Counted from the first letter of the stretch, positions 33,080 to 45,284 are shown. The stretch: DNA of 64,000 bases from Simmondsia chinensis (GCA_018398585.1 JAGTTD010000001.1:11720501-11784500), one strand, 5' to 3'. The notes: generated from the sequence alone by a model not told the origin. Program-made: numbers and translations.

Positions 33080-34480
33080 ACAAGCATGCCGAGGATTAAC
33101 TTATCAAGTCTATTATTGCGCAATCTTTCGAGGAGGATGCTCTTGATAATATCTCCACGTTTATCACCAAGAATAGCCCTCTAGGTTTGATCCCTAGAGG
33201 ATTAAGCCCAAGCACTTACATTTTGACGTGTGACTCGACCCGAAACCTTGGAGTCATATCTAGGGCCTCGGAAACAGGTTTTTGCTCTGTAAGTTTAAGA
33301 CTATGGCTAGATACTCAGGTCATATTTTGGGTTCAATGCGTAGAAGGAGTATGAATTGAAGTCCATGGATTGCCAGTTCAATTGTTGGTCAACGGAATGA
33401 TTCATTGATTTTTCCAATATATAGGGCAAGTTTATCCGCATTAACTCCAGAACGTCAACGATAAGGTGCGTTGATGTTGCACGGATTCTTATTTAAACAT
33501 GCTCCCCATCACTGATTCATCAAATGGTCCAAGTACAATTCAATGGGAGAACTTGCATGGTTTTTGTCAAAGAGAGTAACTCTGAATTGATCCCTAGTTG
33601 TTCCCCAAAGTTAATCGCCTTTGCCAGGCTTTCCAAGGAGATGGCCACACCTCCTCAATATGGTATTGTCACCAGAGTGTGCTACACTTAGGAATCACGC
33701 CCTCCCATTGGTCCATCCATGCATAAGCTCCTAGTGGTTGGCTTAGGTGGATGTCAGGTATCACTGGATCCACATTCATGTTTGACCACAATTACCGCGA
33801 GGTGTATGGAGCGTGATAGGGGCCAGTTTGATATTAAAGTTGGTGGTTAGCTGATCGATAGATAGATCTCGAATCTTATATGCCTACGCTCGGCCATTCT
33901 ATCTACCTTTCTCCAGTAAAATCCCTAACTTCCAATTCAAGTTTCTCAATCCCCTCTTACCCTACTGTGAAATAATGTTGGCCGAGATGACTCAACGAGG
34001 ACCTAAGGCCTTATATCTTCTCTTGTTGACCAGGTTCAGGATGTCTGTAGTAATATTGATTTTGAGTCTTCTAGATCCAAGTATCAGCCGGGTTTTGAAC
34101 CTCTTCCAATAGCGTTGCCCCATGTCGTTGAGCCTAGTGAGACAGGGAAGCAGGGAAGGAAGAGGGTGGCGGGCAATCAGGCTACTAACTTAGTATCATC
34201 AAAGAAGAGTTGAAGAGCTCAAAAGCGCAAGATGAAACAACAAGCGGAGTGGGACTGACTGGAATCCATAAAAGATATGTCTCCAAGGAGTAGTGCAAAG
34301 AACTAACCAAACCCTCTGGGAAACAAAAAAAGTCGAAGTGGGTAAGGAAGGACGACAGTGCCAAGGATGTTAGTAAGCTTGATAATGCGAAGCGTAGGTG
34401 AAAGTATGAGAAAATGCTTGATTTGGCATATGATGGAGATGAATCGGATATGATTGAACTTTTTGCTTAGTTGGGGTAGG
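33080..34480 (+). pseudogene. DUF4283-type LINE ORF1 remnant (copy 1)
   Basis: Broken plus-strand frames read SIIAQSFEEDALDNISTFI near 33107, IEVHGLPVQLL near 33357, SPSLIHQMVQVQFNGRTCMV near 33505 and SSRSKYQPGFEPLPI near 34070. The EVHGLP and FNGRTC blocks are typical of DUF4283 proteins encoded by ORF1 of many plant L1 elements. Stops and shifts are frequent. The C-terminal part (34070-34480) is paralogous to 41560-42020. No zinc knuckle or RT is visible. Confidence 0.55.
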
Positions 34481-34746
34481 GCTTTATCCTGACTAGTCCC
34501 CCTGTCAATCTCTCTTCAACTCTGCCACGGTTACCTACATTGAGCTGCCTCTCCCAATGCTGATATAGCCATATAGTTCCTGTTTCTATTCCTTTTTGTA
34601 TGTTTGTTGTTCTTGCTTTCCTATTTTCTTGGGTGTATAATGTTCTGTGTTTCTATTTTCCAAGTTCTCTTAACCTTCGCTTGTTCGAGTCACCTGTTAT
34701 GTATTGTATTTTTGTCGCTAATTTGGGGGGGGGGGGGGGGGGGGGG

Positions 34747-35090
34747 AGAAATCCACATATTACCCTTGAGGGTTCACCAGAATTTTAACTTCATTTGGGT
34801 ACCCAACCTTAAATAAGGTAAAATAAGAAATTTTTCTTAAGGAATCTGAAATCAAGTAAACAATGAAGACAGGCTTCCACGCTCATGGGACTGAACAAAA
34901 ATAAGCAAAGGATAATTTAAGGAATTGTTTGGTATCATTTTTTGTTCATAGTTTTTAACTGTCTAGAAACAAAAAGTAGGGTTTCGAAACAATTTCTTGT
35001 TTTCAATTTTTTACTTAAACTAGTAAAAATGCAAATAAAAAATCAAAAACAAAAAAAATAACTTTATTAGAAATGTGGTTTTCAGTTTCT
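34747..35090. other. Extra sequence in duplication copy 1, MITE-like
   Basis: Copy 2 lacks this stretch. It contains AATTGTTTGGTATCATTTTTTGTT (34922 onward), a start resembling other TTTGGTAT repeats at 47039, and AAAAA-rich text. No inverted ends or TSD were resolved. Confidence 0.35.
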
Positions 35091-35684
35091 AAGAACCCAA
35101 AACTTACAAACAAAAAGCGATACAAAAGAGGATCCTAAGTTACAGAATTTGGATTTTCCTAGAACCCAAAACTGGATGAAGTTGGGGATAGCACTCTTAA
35201 CCCATCAAAAATATACATGTTTCAACTGCTATCAATTTCCACTATTGGCAGAGCTACAAGAATTTAATTGGTGAACATCTTAACAAGGCATTCCTTCTCA
35301 ATGCATGCTGAAAAATTCATATAGCCTAAGTGCCGAAAACCAACCAAAATGCAAGTACGGAAACATATTTAGATGACATTACGTGTCCCATAATCTAAGA
35401 AAAGAAGGAATAAGATGTGATACTAATCCATGAATCTAAGTCCCATGACCAACACACTTCTTATCGTTAAAGAATAAGCAGAGTTCATCCATATAAAATC
35501 CTAAAGCAACCTCGGTAAAAGCAGCCATATTTTCAGAGTAAAAGCACATAATCCTTATCTTCCGTAGAACATAAAACCGTTCCGGGGAATTGTTATAGAC
35601 TCAATGACATGATATCAAACCATCTTCAACCTAAACATCTCATGCTTTAGTGACCATATGGGCTTGACCATTTCCCACCCCCTA

Positions 35685-35792
35685 CAACAACAACAACAAA
35701 AAACTCAATGCCTGTAAGGGCTCCCGCAAAAGCAGGGTCTGAGGGAATAGACGTACGCAACTTTCCCCCTTTAGGGGGTACCCTGAAGAGAT
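35685..35792 (-). mobile_element. RTE-tail-only insertion with perfect 11-bp TSD
   Basis: On the minus strand this is the last about 100 bp of the RTE LINE or SINE tail ending in TTG repeats (plus strand ACAACAACAAC at its left end). The TSD CCCACCCCCTA is perfect at 35674-35684 and 35793-35803. The paralogous site (about 43050-43066) has a single TCTACCCTAAAGG, the empty site. It is a severely 5'-truncated retroposition. Confidence 0.9.
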
Positions 35793-36151
35793 CCCACCCC
35801 CTAAAGATCATATTGATGAGGTAACTGGAAAATATGCAGTTTCTTGGTTACTAGGAAGTAACACAAGAAATAGGAATTAACGCCAAGTGCTTATTTGCCC
35901 TCTTGTTTGGTTACCGGTAAATTGTCACAACATGGAAATTAAAAATTTCTAGGAAGTTTTTATTCCTTTGTTACACAGAAACTTACTTACCTAAGGGGGT
36001 TAGACAAGTTCGTTTTATTTCCCATACTGACAACCAAACATAAATTTTTGTTCCTTTGTCACATAGGAATTAATTTAACTACGGGGCTAACTAAGTGCTA
36101 ACTATTAGGCAGTTCTATTTCTTATCATGACAACCAGACACAAAACACCTT

Positions 36152-36289
36152 TTTTTTTTTAAAGATAATTGATGGTTCATTAATAGAAGAATATGATACA
36201 AAAACCACCACACCTTACAAAAACACCACCCACCCAAAACACCCCGAAGTGCCAACTATACAACACTAAGACTAAAAATAAAAGAAAAG
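36152..36289 (-). mobile_element. 5'-truncated L1 3' end with perfect 15-bp TSD
   Basis: A T run at the left (about 36152-36160) is the poly(A) tail of a minus-strand insertion of 138 bp. The TSD GACACAAAACACCTT is at 36137-36151 and 36290-36304. The duplicated locus near 43300-43320 lacks the insertion. The sequence next to the tail (TAATTGATGGTTCATTAATAG) resembles the 3' end of the L1 at 17815, so both belong to the same L1 class. Confidence 0.85.
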
Positions 36290-36636
36290 GACACAAAACA
36301 CCTTCCTAAAACATCGACACAAATTGCTAAGAGATACAACTTTTGACGATAGTTTAATTTCTATCTTACACAAACAAGGTCTATGATTGCAAAAAGCAAA
36401 GCTAAACAAAGGCAGCCATTAATCATCTCATAATTTAACATACTAGAACGAGAAACAATTAACTCAAAGCAGCACCCACAAATCAAAACGACATTATCCA
36501 AATTCATGTCATAGATCCCTACAAATCAAAACAAAACGTGCTCATAAACCACAACAAAAACACATACTCAGATAAAATCTCAAGAACCCCAAAAAAACCC
36601 ACTACTAAAACTCAAACCCCATATTTCAAAAACCCT

Positions 36637-36738
36637 TAATCTTCCCCACCCTTCTGGTAAACATATGTAAGCCCACACTTACCACAATAATCACCTTCGC
36701 TGCCACGGCCAAACTACTCACAGAATAGGCTACACCTC
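36637..36738 (-). pseudogene. Truncated ubiquitin-S27a pseudogene
   Basis: The minus strand encodes [18 protein letters not shown] and a stop, the same C-terminus as the intact gene at 43608 ([18 protein letters not shown]). Upstream the reading frame decays (a stop near 36715) and then meets the LTR of the inserted retrotransposon at 36739. The ubiquitin part is absent. It marks where the duplicated copy of the gene was lost. Confidence 0.85.
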
Positions 36739-37352
36739 TGTCACGATCCTTGACCGTGACCTTGTACCCAACAACCCATTTTTACTTTCATTATTTTTGT
36801 ATCGAATATGTAGGATAAAACTGTAAAATTAGTTAAGTATAAATTAGTTTAAATTTTGAAATTAGGAAGAGGAGGGAACCGGTTAGGAGGGAAGAAGAAG
36901 GAGGGAAAGATAATTTAAATTTTGAATTTGCAATTGTGTTGTTGTAGGAAGGCCTAGGTGGCCGGTTGTCCCCCTCCCCCCCCCCCCCCCCCCCCGGTCT
37001 ATTTAAGCTCATGTGATTGTGTATTTTGAATCATCAATGAAAAATATCAAAATTGCCTCTTCTCTTCCTCTCTCCCTAACCGTCTCTCTCTCCCTTCTAA
37101 TTCTAACTTCTCCTCCCCTCTAACTCTTCTAATTCTCTTCTCTACTTCTCCTCTAACTTCTCTTCTTAACTCTAAATCCCAATCTTTCTCTAACCTCTCT
37201 TTCTCTCTCTCGTTCTCTAAGTCTATTTCTCTTTCTCCCTTAACCTCTATTTCACCATCACGAACCTAGGTTCGTGAATATCCCCGTAACAAACATCAAG
37301 GTTCGTTACAAAGTGGTATCAGAGCTCGTCACCAACCCTTGGGTTTGTTACA
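36739..37352 (+). repeat. 5' LTR of the Gag-protease-RRM element
   Basis: This 614-bp LTR has a TATA-like TCTATTTAAGC at about 36997-37007 just after a C20 run (36976-36995). A long CT-rich stretch follows (37060-37250), probably the start of the transcript. Near 37262-37275 is the inverted ACGAACCTAGGTTCGT. The last 70 bp contain an internal GTTACAAAGTGGTATCAGAG, a copy of the LTR end plus primer-binding site. Confidence 0.93.
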
Positions 37353-37355
37353 AAG

Positions 37356-37367
37356 TGGTATCAGAGC
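37356..37367 (+). promoter_or_regulatory. Primer-binding site of the Gag-protease-RRM element
   Basis: TGGTATCAGAGC lies three bases after the LTR and is complementary to initiator Met-tRNA. A second identical 12-mer lies inside the LTR at 37314-37325 (and at 40617-40628 in the 3' LTR). Confidence 0.95.
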
Positions 37368-37429
37368 CATCTTCCGATCCGGAAAAGGGCTTAACCTATC
37401 TTTTTTCTCTCATCCGGTTAAAACCGAAT

Positions 37430-37430
<1 letters not shown>

Positions 37431-37464
<34 letters not shown>
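37431..37464 (+). promoter_or_regulatory. 34-nt poly(A) run in the gag leader
   Basis: An uninterrupted run of 34 A lies between the primer-binding site and the gag ATG, ending 17 bases before the start codon. Poly(A) leaders can bind poly(A)-binding protein and help translation; that role here is inference. It could also be a slipped microsatellite. Confidence 0.6.
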
Positions 37465-37465
<1 letters not shown>

Positions 37466-37481
37466 GGCTATAACAAGAAGC

Positions 37482-40067
37482 ATGTCCTCAACCGGTCACA
37501 CCGATACCAACGAGTGGGTCGACGACGCCGTTGATGATCGGATGGTCCGCTTGGAGGAAAGGATGGACCAACTGGAGGAGCAACAAAACCGAAACAACAT
37601 CGAGATAAGAGCAGACATGGCAGACGTGAAGGCTGACCTGAGGGCCCTAACCGATGCCGTGGGTCGGTTGGTGAAGGCCCAGGAAAAGAGGACCGAGGTG
37701 GAGACCGTGGCCCCAACCGCGGGAGCCCGTGACAATGCCGCGCCAGGAGGGTCAGGCACGTACCCGAGAACCGGCAATGGGATCCTACCGCCTCCAATAC
37801 ACTCTTCAGAACCCAGAAATAACCCGGCCCCACCGCGAGTCACGGATGAAGGGGACTTTAGCCGAAGCCACGGAAGCAACCGCACCTGGACCTCCCATGC
37901 GCCCAAGCTCGAGATCCCAAAGTTTGAAGGTACGAACCCGAGAGCCTGGATCCGTAAGTGCCTTAAATACTTTCGTTGGTACCAAGTGCCCGAAACCGAG
38001 TGGGTTGAATATGCTTCAAGCCACCTTCATGAACACGGGGACATTTGGTTCCACGGGCTAGAACTTAGACACCCTCACATGACGTGGACCTTTTTCATGG
38101 ACGAATTGTGCAAACGTTTTGGGGACCGATCACTCCAAGACATAGTGGAGGAGTTTAGCAAGATGTCACAAAACGGGCCGGTTGAAGATTATATTTTGAA
38201 ATTTGAAGAATTAAGGAGCTGGATGCTTATCCATCACCCGACATTGAGCGAGGCATACTTTGTCTCGAGCTTTATTAGCGGACTTAAGCCCGCCATTCGA
38301 GCATCCGTCAAGGCAAGCCGGCCAACCGAGCTTAGCATGGCCTTTGAACAGGCCAAACTCCAAGAGGTTGCGGTAGCCGAAATCAGGAATGCTGCCCGAC
38401 CTATCAACCAACCCAGTTTTAGCGCCCGGCCTGTCCCCAGCAGCCGACCAGTGTCCTCGGCAGCACCCCAGGGCTGGGCCCAGTCCCACGGGTCCGTGTC
38501 CAAAACCAGCGGCAGCAGCAACACAGGTTCCAGCGCCCCGAGACGGGAGCCGGGCCAATGTTACAAGTGCCATGAAAAATACTTTCCGGGGCACGTTTGT
38601 AAGAAGGCCTTACAAAGTATGGAAGGAGAAGAGGTCGAAGACGAAGCCCAAGAAGAGGAAGTTGCAGGTCAAGAGCAAACCGAAGGAGAAGACAATGGAG
38701 CTATGGAGGTTTCTCTAAATGCACTTTCGGGCCGAGTCACGCACAACACCTTGAGATTGAAGGGCCTGATTAAGAAGCGGGAGGTAAAAATCTTGATCGA
38801 TAGCGGGTCCACTTATAGCTTCCTAGATGCTAATGTGGTCCGAGAGCTTCAGCTCGAAACCGTACCCACCGTCGTCATGACCGTGACAGTGGCAAACGGG
38901 GAGAGCCTCATTAGTTATCAGAAATGCCCGGGCGTAAGGTGGAAAGTCCAAGGCACAACGTTCGTTGATGACTTGAGGGTATTGGAACTCCGGGGCAGTG
39001 ACATGGTCCTTGGGGTTGATTGGCTCCAACAATATGGGCCCGTAACATTTGACTTCACCAACCTCAAGTTCGCTTGCTTCAAAGAGGGTAAGGCAATCCG
39101 CTTACAAGGCACATCCGAGAAAGCCGCCTTACAATCAATTTCGGGTAAAGGCCTCCCCAAGCTCTTCAAGAAGGCCGGACATCTGTTGGCTCACCTCTTT
39201 ATGGCTACCGCCGAGGAGGCCTCCGAGTCCGTCATTCATCCGAAGATAGAACGCACCCTCAACCGAATTGTCATGGATCCACAAGGATCTACGCTCATTG
39301 TCCGAGTGTGGGATCTCCTCTATCCCGTTACCGAAGACGTCCTCTACCAAGTGTTCTCCCCCTATGGCCGCCGTGAAGAGATAAAGATTAACTCGACATC
39401 GACCTATAAGGTTGATACTCTAGTGACCTTTACCTCAAAGGAAGAAGCCGACATCGCACGCAAGAGCTTAAACAAAAGGACGGATAAATCACCCGGGGAT
39501 GAGAACCATGACTTGGCTCGTTTACCTCCGGAAGGGTTGGACAAGACAATGCATCCGCACCAAGTGGAGCAGCCTGAATCAAGCCCAGAGGCACCCGAGC
39601 TCACTCATGGTGCGCAGCCGTGCGCACCACTTGCATTGGGATGCGCATCGCCTCCACATACCAGCGCCCACCATGCGCCAAGCCTGGACTCCATGGTACA
39701 GCACATGTCATGGACACAGCCAACTGAAGCGCAGCAACAGCGTGGTGAGTTTGCGCAGCCGGGACCCACGCAGCAGCAGCAGCAGCAGCGGCAGGGTGCG
39801 CGCAGGAGGTCAAACCGAGGCATGAACAAAGAAAATGGGGAAGTGCCGATTTGGGGACATTTTCCTAGAACCAGAATTGGCACTAAGAGATCAACCCACC
39901 GAGTTCAACCTTGGCCAGAGGATCTTAAGGACAAGACCTATCCATATGACCCAGGGATAAGAATGAAGATACTAAGCGAACGAGAACCGAAGGACAAAGG
40001 TTGCGCGTACCACTCATCCTTGAGGACAAGGATGCTTTCAAGGGGAAGGGTTTGTCACGATCCTTGA
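37482..40067 (+). CDS. Gag-protease-RRM fusion polyprotein (861 aa, intact)
   Basis: The frame opens at the first ATG after the poly(A) leader and ends 15 bases inside the 3' LTR. Domains: coiled-coil N-terminus (about 15-70, VRLEERMDQLEEQ); Gypsy gag capsid (about 150-300, AWIRKCLKYF, FMDELCKRFGD, FISGLKPAIR); zinc knuckle C360, C363, H371, C373 (CYKCHEKYFPGHVC); acidic linker; aspartic protease with D440 (ILIDSGSTYSF) and DMVLGVDWL. At residue about 590 (HPKI), where an RT would start, it switches to an RRM (about 600-665, LLYPVTEDVLYQVFSPYG) like those of polypyrimidine-tract-binding proteins, then Pro/Gln/His-rich text with a CAG run near 762. The last 70 residues keep the usual Gypsy pol 3'-end nucleotides. 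GC content is clearly above that of the surroundings. Intactness suggests recent function; the RRM role is unknown. Confidence 0.92.
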   Translation: MSSTGHTDTNEWVDDAVDDRMVRLEERMDQLEEQQNRNNIEIRADMADVKADLRALTDAVGRLVKAQEKRTEVETVAPTAGARDNAAPGGSGTYPRTGNGILPPPIHSSEPRNNPAPPRVTDEGDFSRSHGSNRTWTSHAPKLEIPKFEGTNPRAWIRKCLKYFRWYQVPETEWVEYASSHLHEHGDIWFHGLELRHPHMTWTFFMDELCKRFGDRSLQDIVEEFSKMSQNGPVEDYILKFEELRSWMLIHHPTLSEAYFVSSFISGLKPAIRASVKASRPTELSMAFEQAKLQEVAVAEIRNAARPINQPSFSARPVPSSRPVSSAAPQGWAQSHGSVSKTSGSSNTGSSAPRREPGQCYKCHEKYFPGHVCKKALQSMEGEEVEDEAQEEEVAGQEQTEGEDNGAMEVSLNALSGRVTHNTLRLKGLIKKREVKILIDSGSTYSFLDANVVRELQLETVPTVVMTVTVANGESLISYQKCPGVRWKVQGTTFVDDLRVLELRGSDMVLGVDWLQQYGPVTFDFTNLKFACFKEGKAIRLQGTSEKAALQSISGKGLPKLFKKAGHLLAHLFMATAEEASESVIHPKIERTLNRIVMDPQGSTLIVRVWDLLYPVTEDVLYQVFSPYGRREEIKINSTSTYKVDTLVTFTSKEEADIARKSLNKRTDKSPGDENHDLARLPPEGLDKTMHPHQVEQPESSPEAPELTHGAQPCAPLALGCASPPHTSAHHAPSLDSMVQHMSWTQPTEAQQQRGEFAQPGPTQQQQQQRQGARRRSNRGMNKENGEVPIWGHFPRTRIGTKRSTHRVQPWPEDLKDKTYPYDPGIRMKILSEREPKDKGCAYHSSLRTRMLSRGRVCHDP
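40041..40052 (+). promoter_or_regulatory. Polypurine tract of the Gag-protease-RRM element
   Basis: AGGGGAAGGGTT directly precedes the 3' LTR, the usual plus-strand primer position. It lies within the coding frame, whose stop is inside the LTR. Confidence 0.85.
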
Positions 40068-40655
40068 CCGTGACCTTGTACCCAACAACCCATTTTTACT
40101 TTTATTATTTTTGTATCGAATATGTAGGATAAAACTGTAAAATTAGTTAAGTATAAATTAGTTTAAATTTTAAAATTAGGAAGAGGAGGGAACCGGTTAG
40201 GAGGGAAGAAGAAGGAGGGAAAGATAATTTAAATTTTGAATTTGAAATTGTGTTGTTGTAGGAAGGCCTAGGTGGCCGGTTGTCCCCCTCCCCCCCCTTG
40301 GTCTATTTAAGCTCATGTGATTGTGTATTTTGAATCATCAATGAAAAATATCAAAATTGCCTCTTCTCTTCCTCTCTCCCTAACCGTCTCTCTCTCCCTT
40401 CTAATTCTAACTTCTCCTCCCCTCTAACTCTTCTAATTCTCTTCTCTACTTTCCTCTAACTTCTCTTCTTAACTCTAAATCCCAATCTTTCTCTAACCTC
40501 TCTTTCTCTCTCTCGTTCTCTAGGTCTATTTCTCTTTCTCCCTTAACCTCTATTTCACCATCACGAACCTAGGTTCGTGAATATCCCCGTAACAAACATC
40601 AAGGTTCGTTACAAAGTGGTATCAGAGCTCGTCACCAACCCTTGGGTTTGTTACA
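40053..40655 (+). repeat. 3' LTR of the Gag-protease-RRM element
   Basis: It is 603 bp against 614 bp in the 5' copy, mostly because the C run is only seven bases here (40285-40291). Otherwise nearly identical. Confidence 0.93.
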
Positions 40656-40660
40656 ACCTC

Positions 40661-40940
40661 CCTGACATGCACCAGGTGTTAGAGCATGTTTCACTCCAAG
40701 ACCACTACTTTCAACTGTTCATCCTTTGCCTGAGGGACTTTCACTGCTTCATTTCAAGTTGGGTAATGTTGATGTAAGGGCTGATAAGCAAAGTGTGGGT
40801 CAGATTACACTCTATGTTGACGGTCACTAGATTCGTAGGAGGCCTTGGGGTATCCAGTGCCCATGCCTGACCCTTATACCTTCCCTTACCTAGTCAGTTA
40901 TTCAACTGTCAGTAGCTCCTCCCATTGAGGGGTGAAAACG
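40661..40940. other. Unassigned stretch right of the LTR element
   Basis: This was contiguous with the S27a pseudogene before the LTR element inserted. An open frame (40661-40776, plus) has no recognised domain. It may be further decayed flank or the duplication junction; I see nothing decisive. Confidence 0.4.
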
Positions 40941-41403
40941 AGTTGGGCGGAGCCGAGCACCCCCCCACCCCCCCCGGTTCAAAACTCGAGCTTGATAACG
41001 GTTATCGGGCTCAAGTTTGAGCTAAGCTCTTATCGAGCTTCCGAACCCTTGTTCAAATTTGGATCGATAAGATTTTAGTGTGTTTGTTACTTGGCTCGTT
41101 AGCCTTACCGAGCTGACTCGAGCTTGCTATCGATTCGAGTCGAGTTCATTATCGAACCAAATTGATCTTTCCAAGTTATTATTGAGCCATTATAAAACCT
41201 TTTTCGAACCAATACCAACTATTAACAAGTCTTTAACGAGCTCATTGAGCCCTTATCAAATTGTCTGCAAACGTTAACGAGCCAAAAACCCCATGTTCGA
41301 CCTCGGCTCGTTAAACTTATGCTTGAACTCGACTTCATAAATTATAGAGCCCTCATAGTGAACACGAACGAGCCTCAATCGATTTTGAACACTAGTTCAT
41401 CGA
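40941..41403. repeat. CTCGAGCT-rich hAT-like repeat
   Basis: The stretch is full of GAGCT/AGCTC blocks (ACTCGAGCTTG, GAGCTAAGCTC, CGAGCTGACTCGAGC, CGGCTCGTTAAAC), typical of a common plant hAT-like non-autonomous repeat. A C-rich run (40961-40975) is near its left end. It interrupts the region left of duplication copy 2. Ends and TSD were not resolved. Confidence 0.45.
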
Positions 41404-41559
41404 ATGTTTGGTTCGCTTATACCCTATTCCCATCCAACCAGCTCCCTCCTCTCTCTTTCCATGGATAGAGGATGATATGCCCAAATCAGTTGGACCTCAG
41501 GAATTGACGCCTCAACAAGGAAATCAAGCTCCAAACGTTGTAAGTGAAATTGAATCAAT

Positions 41560-44265
<2,706 letters not shown>

Positions 44266-44879
44266 TCAAATTCTTGAAATTGGCACGTCCTTTCGTTTTC
44301 GAATCAACGAGTCGGCAGTCCCCATTATTTTGGGCTTGCAGGTATTATTTTATGTTTGTAATTTTTAAAGTTTTTATTTGGTAAAAGGGAAATCTTTTTT
44401 GCCCGAAAAATATTTTTATGAGAAAAAAGGTTTTTCAGAAAAATCAAACTTTACTTTAAACTTTTTGTCGTTTGTTTCAACTGAAAATTAGTTTCCACCT
44501 TATGATATTCTTTCATTTATTTTAAAATAAAACATCTTTTACCAGTTATCCTATACTTTTTTATAGTCAACATAAAATCAATCTGGTTTAAACTTGGACC
44601 AATTAATACCTCGAGACTTTGAAATGATGACTTCCCTCATTTTATGAGGGAAGTCGTTTTCCACCATTTGAGGGGAAAAACATTTTCCTTCGGAAACTCC
44701 TTTCTATCAAAGAATGCCTGCCAAACAGTGGAAAACACAAAAAACTAATGTCTAGGATCTAATTTTTTTCGCCTGAACAAAAGCAGCCTTAGTTATTTTT
44801 ATAATTAAAAAATTTCTAAAAAGGATAGAGCTGATACAACAATTAAGGATAGAGAAGCACAATAAAGTTAGTTCATAGC
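44266..44879. other. AT-rich intergenic stretch upstream of the ubiquitin gene
   Basis: No gene is visible. A further TGGGCTT lies near 44333. A local inverted repeat, CCCTCATTTTATGAGGG, is present at 44634-44650. No other feature was recognised. Confidence 0.5.
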
Positions 44880-45195
44880 GTTCCTAGGCTTACATGTTCG
44901 TTATTGTTTTTTGTTACTTATGCGTGTTACTCACATGTTTTATTATTGATTTATTGTTGCTTTGTTGCATTATTGCTTTGTGCTTTGCCGCTTGTTATTT
45001 GTTGCTTTGTTGTTACTTTATTGTTTCGTTTGTTTTTATACCTTTTAGGATTGAGCGCTCTCGAACACAACTTCCATTGAGAGTAGCACCCTAAAAGATG
45101 TATATATCTCACCCCCTCCCCCTCCCCCCCTCCCAAACAATCTTGCTCTACTGGTAGCTCTTGTGACACTAGGACTGTCATTATTATTGTTGTTC
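44880..45195 (+). mobile_element. Diverged RTE LINE 3' end
   Basis: TGTTGCTTTG- and TTGTTAC-rich text (44900-45040) is like an RTE 3' UTR. A decayed tail follows (GAGAGTAGCACCCTAAAAG at 45080, a C-rich block, AGCTCTTGTGACACTAGGAC), ending in TTATTATTGTTGTTC. Compared with 1418-1545 it is much changed but keeps block order. There is no ORF. Confidence 0.65.
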
Positions 45196-45284
45196 ATTTT
45201 AAAAGTAAATCAATTTTATCTTTTATTTTATGAAAATAAGAAGTAGAAAGCTAAAAATAAGAAAATAGTTTTAAAATCTACTTT

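Larger units (their letters stand above)
34070..36738. repeat. Segmental duplication, copy 1 (decayed)
   Basis: It aligns with 41560 to about 43720. Shared landmarks: GTATCATCAAAGAAG (34195) with GTATCGTCCAAAAAG (41732); GATTTTCCTAGAAC (35151 and 42405); AAGTTGGGGATAGCACT (35178 and 42432); the S27a 3' end (36637 and 43608). Copy 1 alone has a G22 run (34725-34746), extra sequence at 34747-35090, an RTE-tail insertion (35685-35792) and an L1 3' end (36152-36289). Copy 2 shows the empty sites. Confidence 0.8.
36739..40655 (+). mobile_element. Young non-autonomous Gypsy-derived LTR element encoding Gag-protease-RRM
   Basis: The LTRs are 36739-37352 and 40053-40655 (TGTCACGATCC...TTGTTACA), with a perfect 5-bp TSD ACCTC at 36734-36738 and 40656-40660. 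I count four substitutions and one single-base gap between LTRs, besides a C-run length change, so insertion is recent. A primer-binding site, a single 861-codon ORF and a polypurine tract are all intact. RT, RNase H and integrase are absent. Elements with only gag between LTRs are known in plants as TR-GAG; this one also keeps a protease and has an RRM. Trans-mobilisation by a related Gypsy is inferred. Confidence 0.93.

Noticed and set aside
34600..34816. Two short frames with poly-Gly
   Set aside because: They span the G22 homopolymer, have no domain, and copy 2 of the duplication does not keep them.
39601..39883. Ala/Cys-rich minus-strand frames
   Set aside because: They are antisense shadows of the CAG-rich, GC-rich end of the Gag-protease-RRM ORF.
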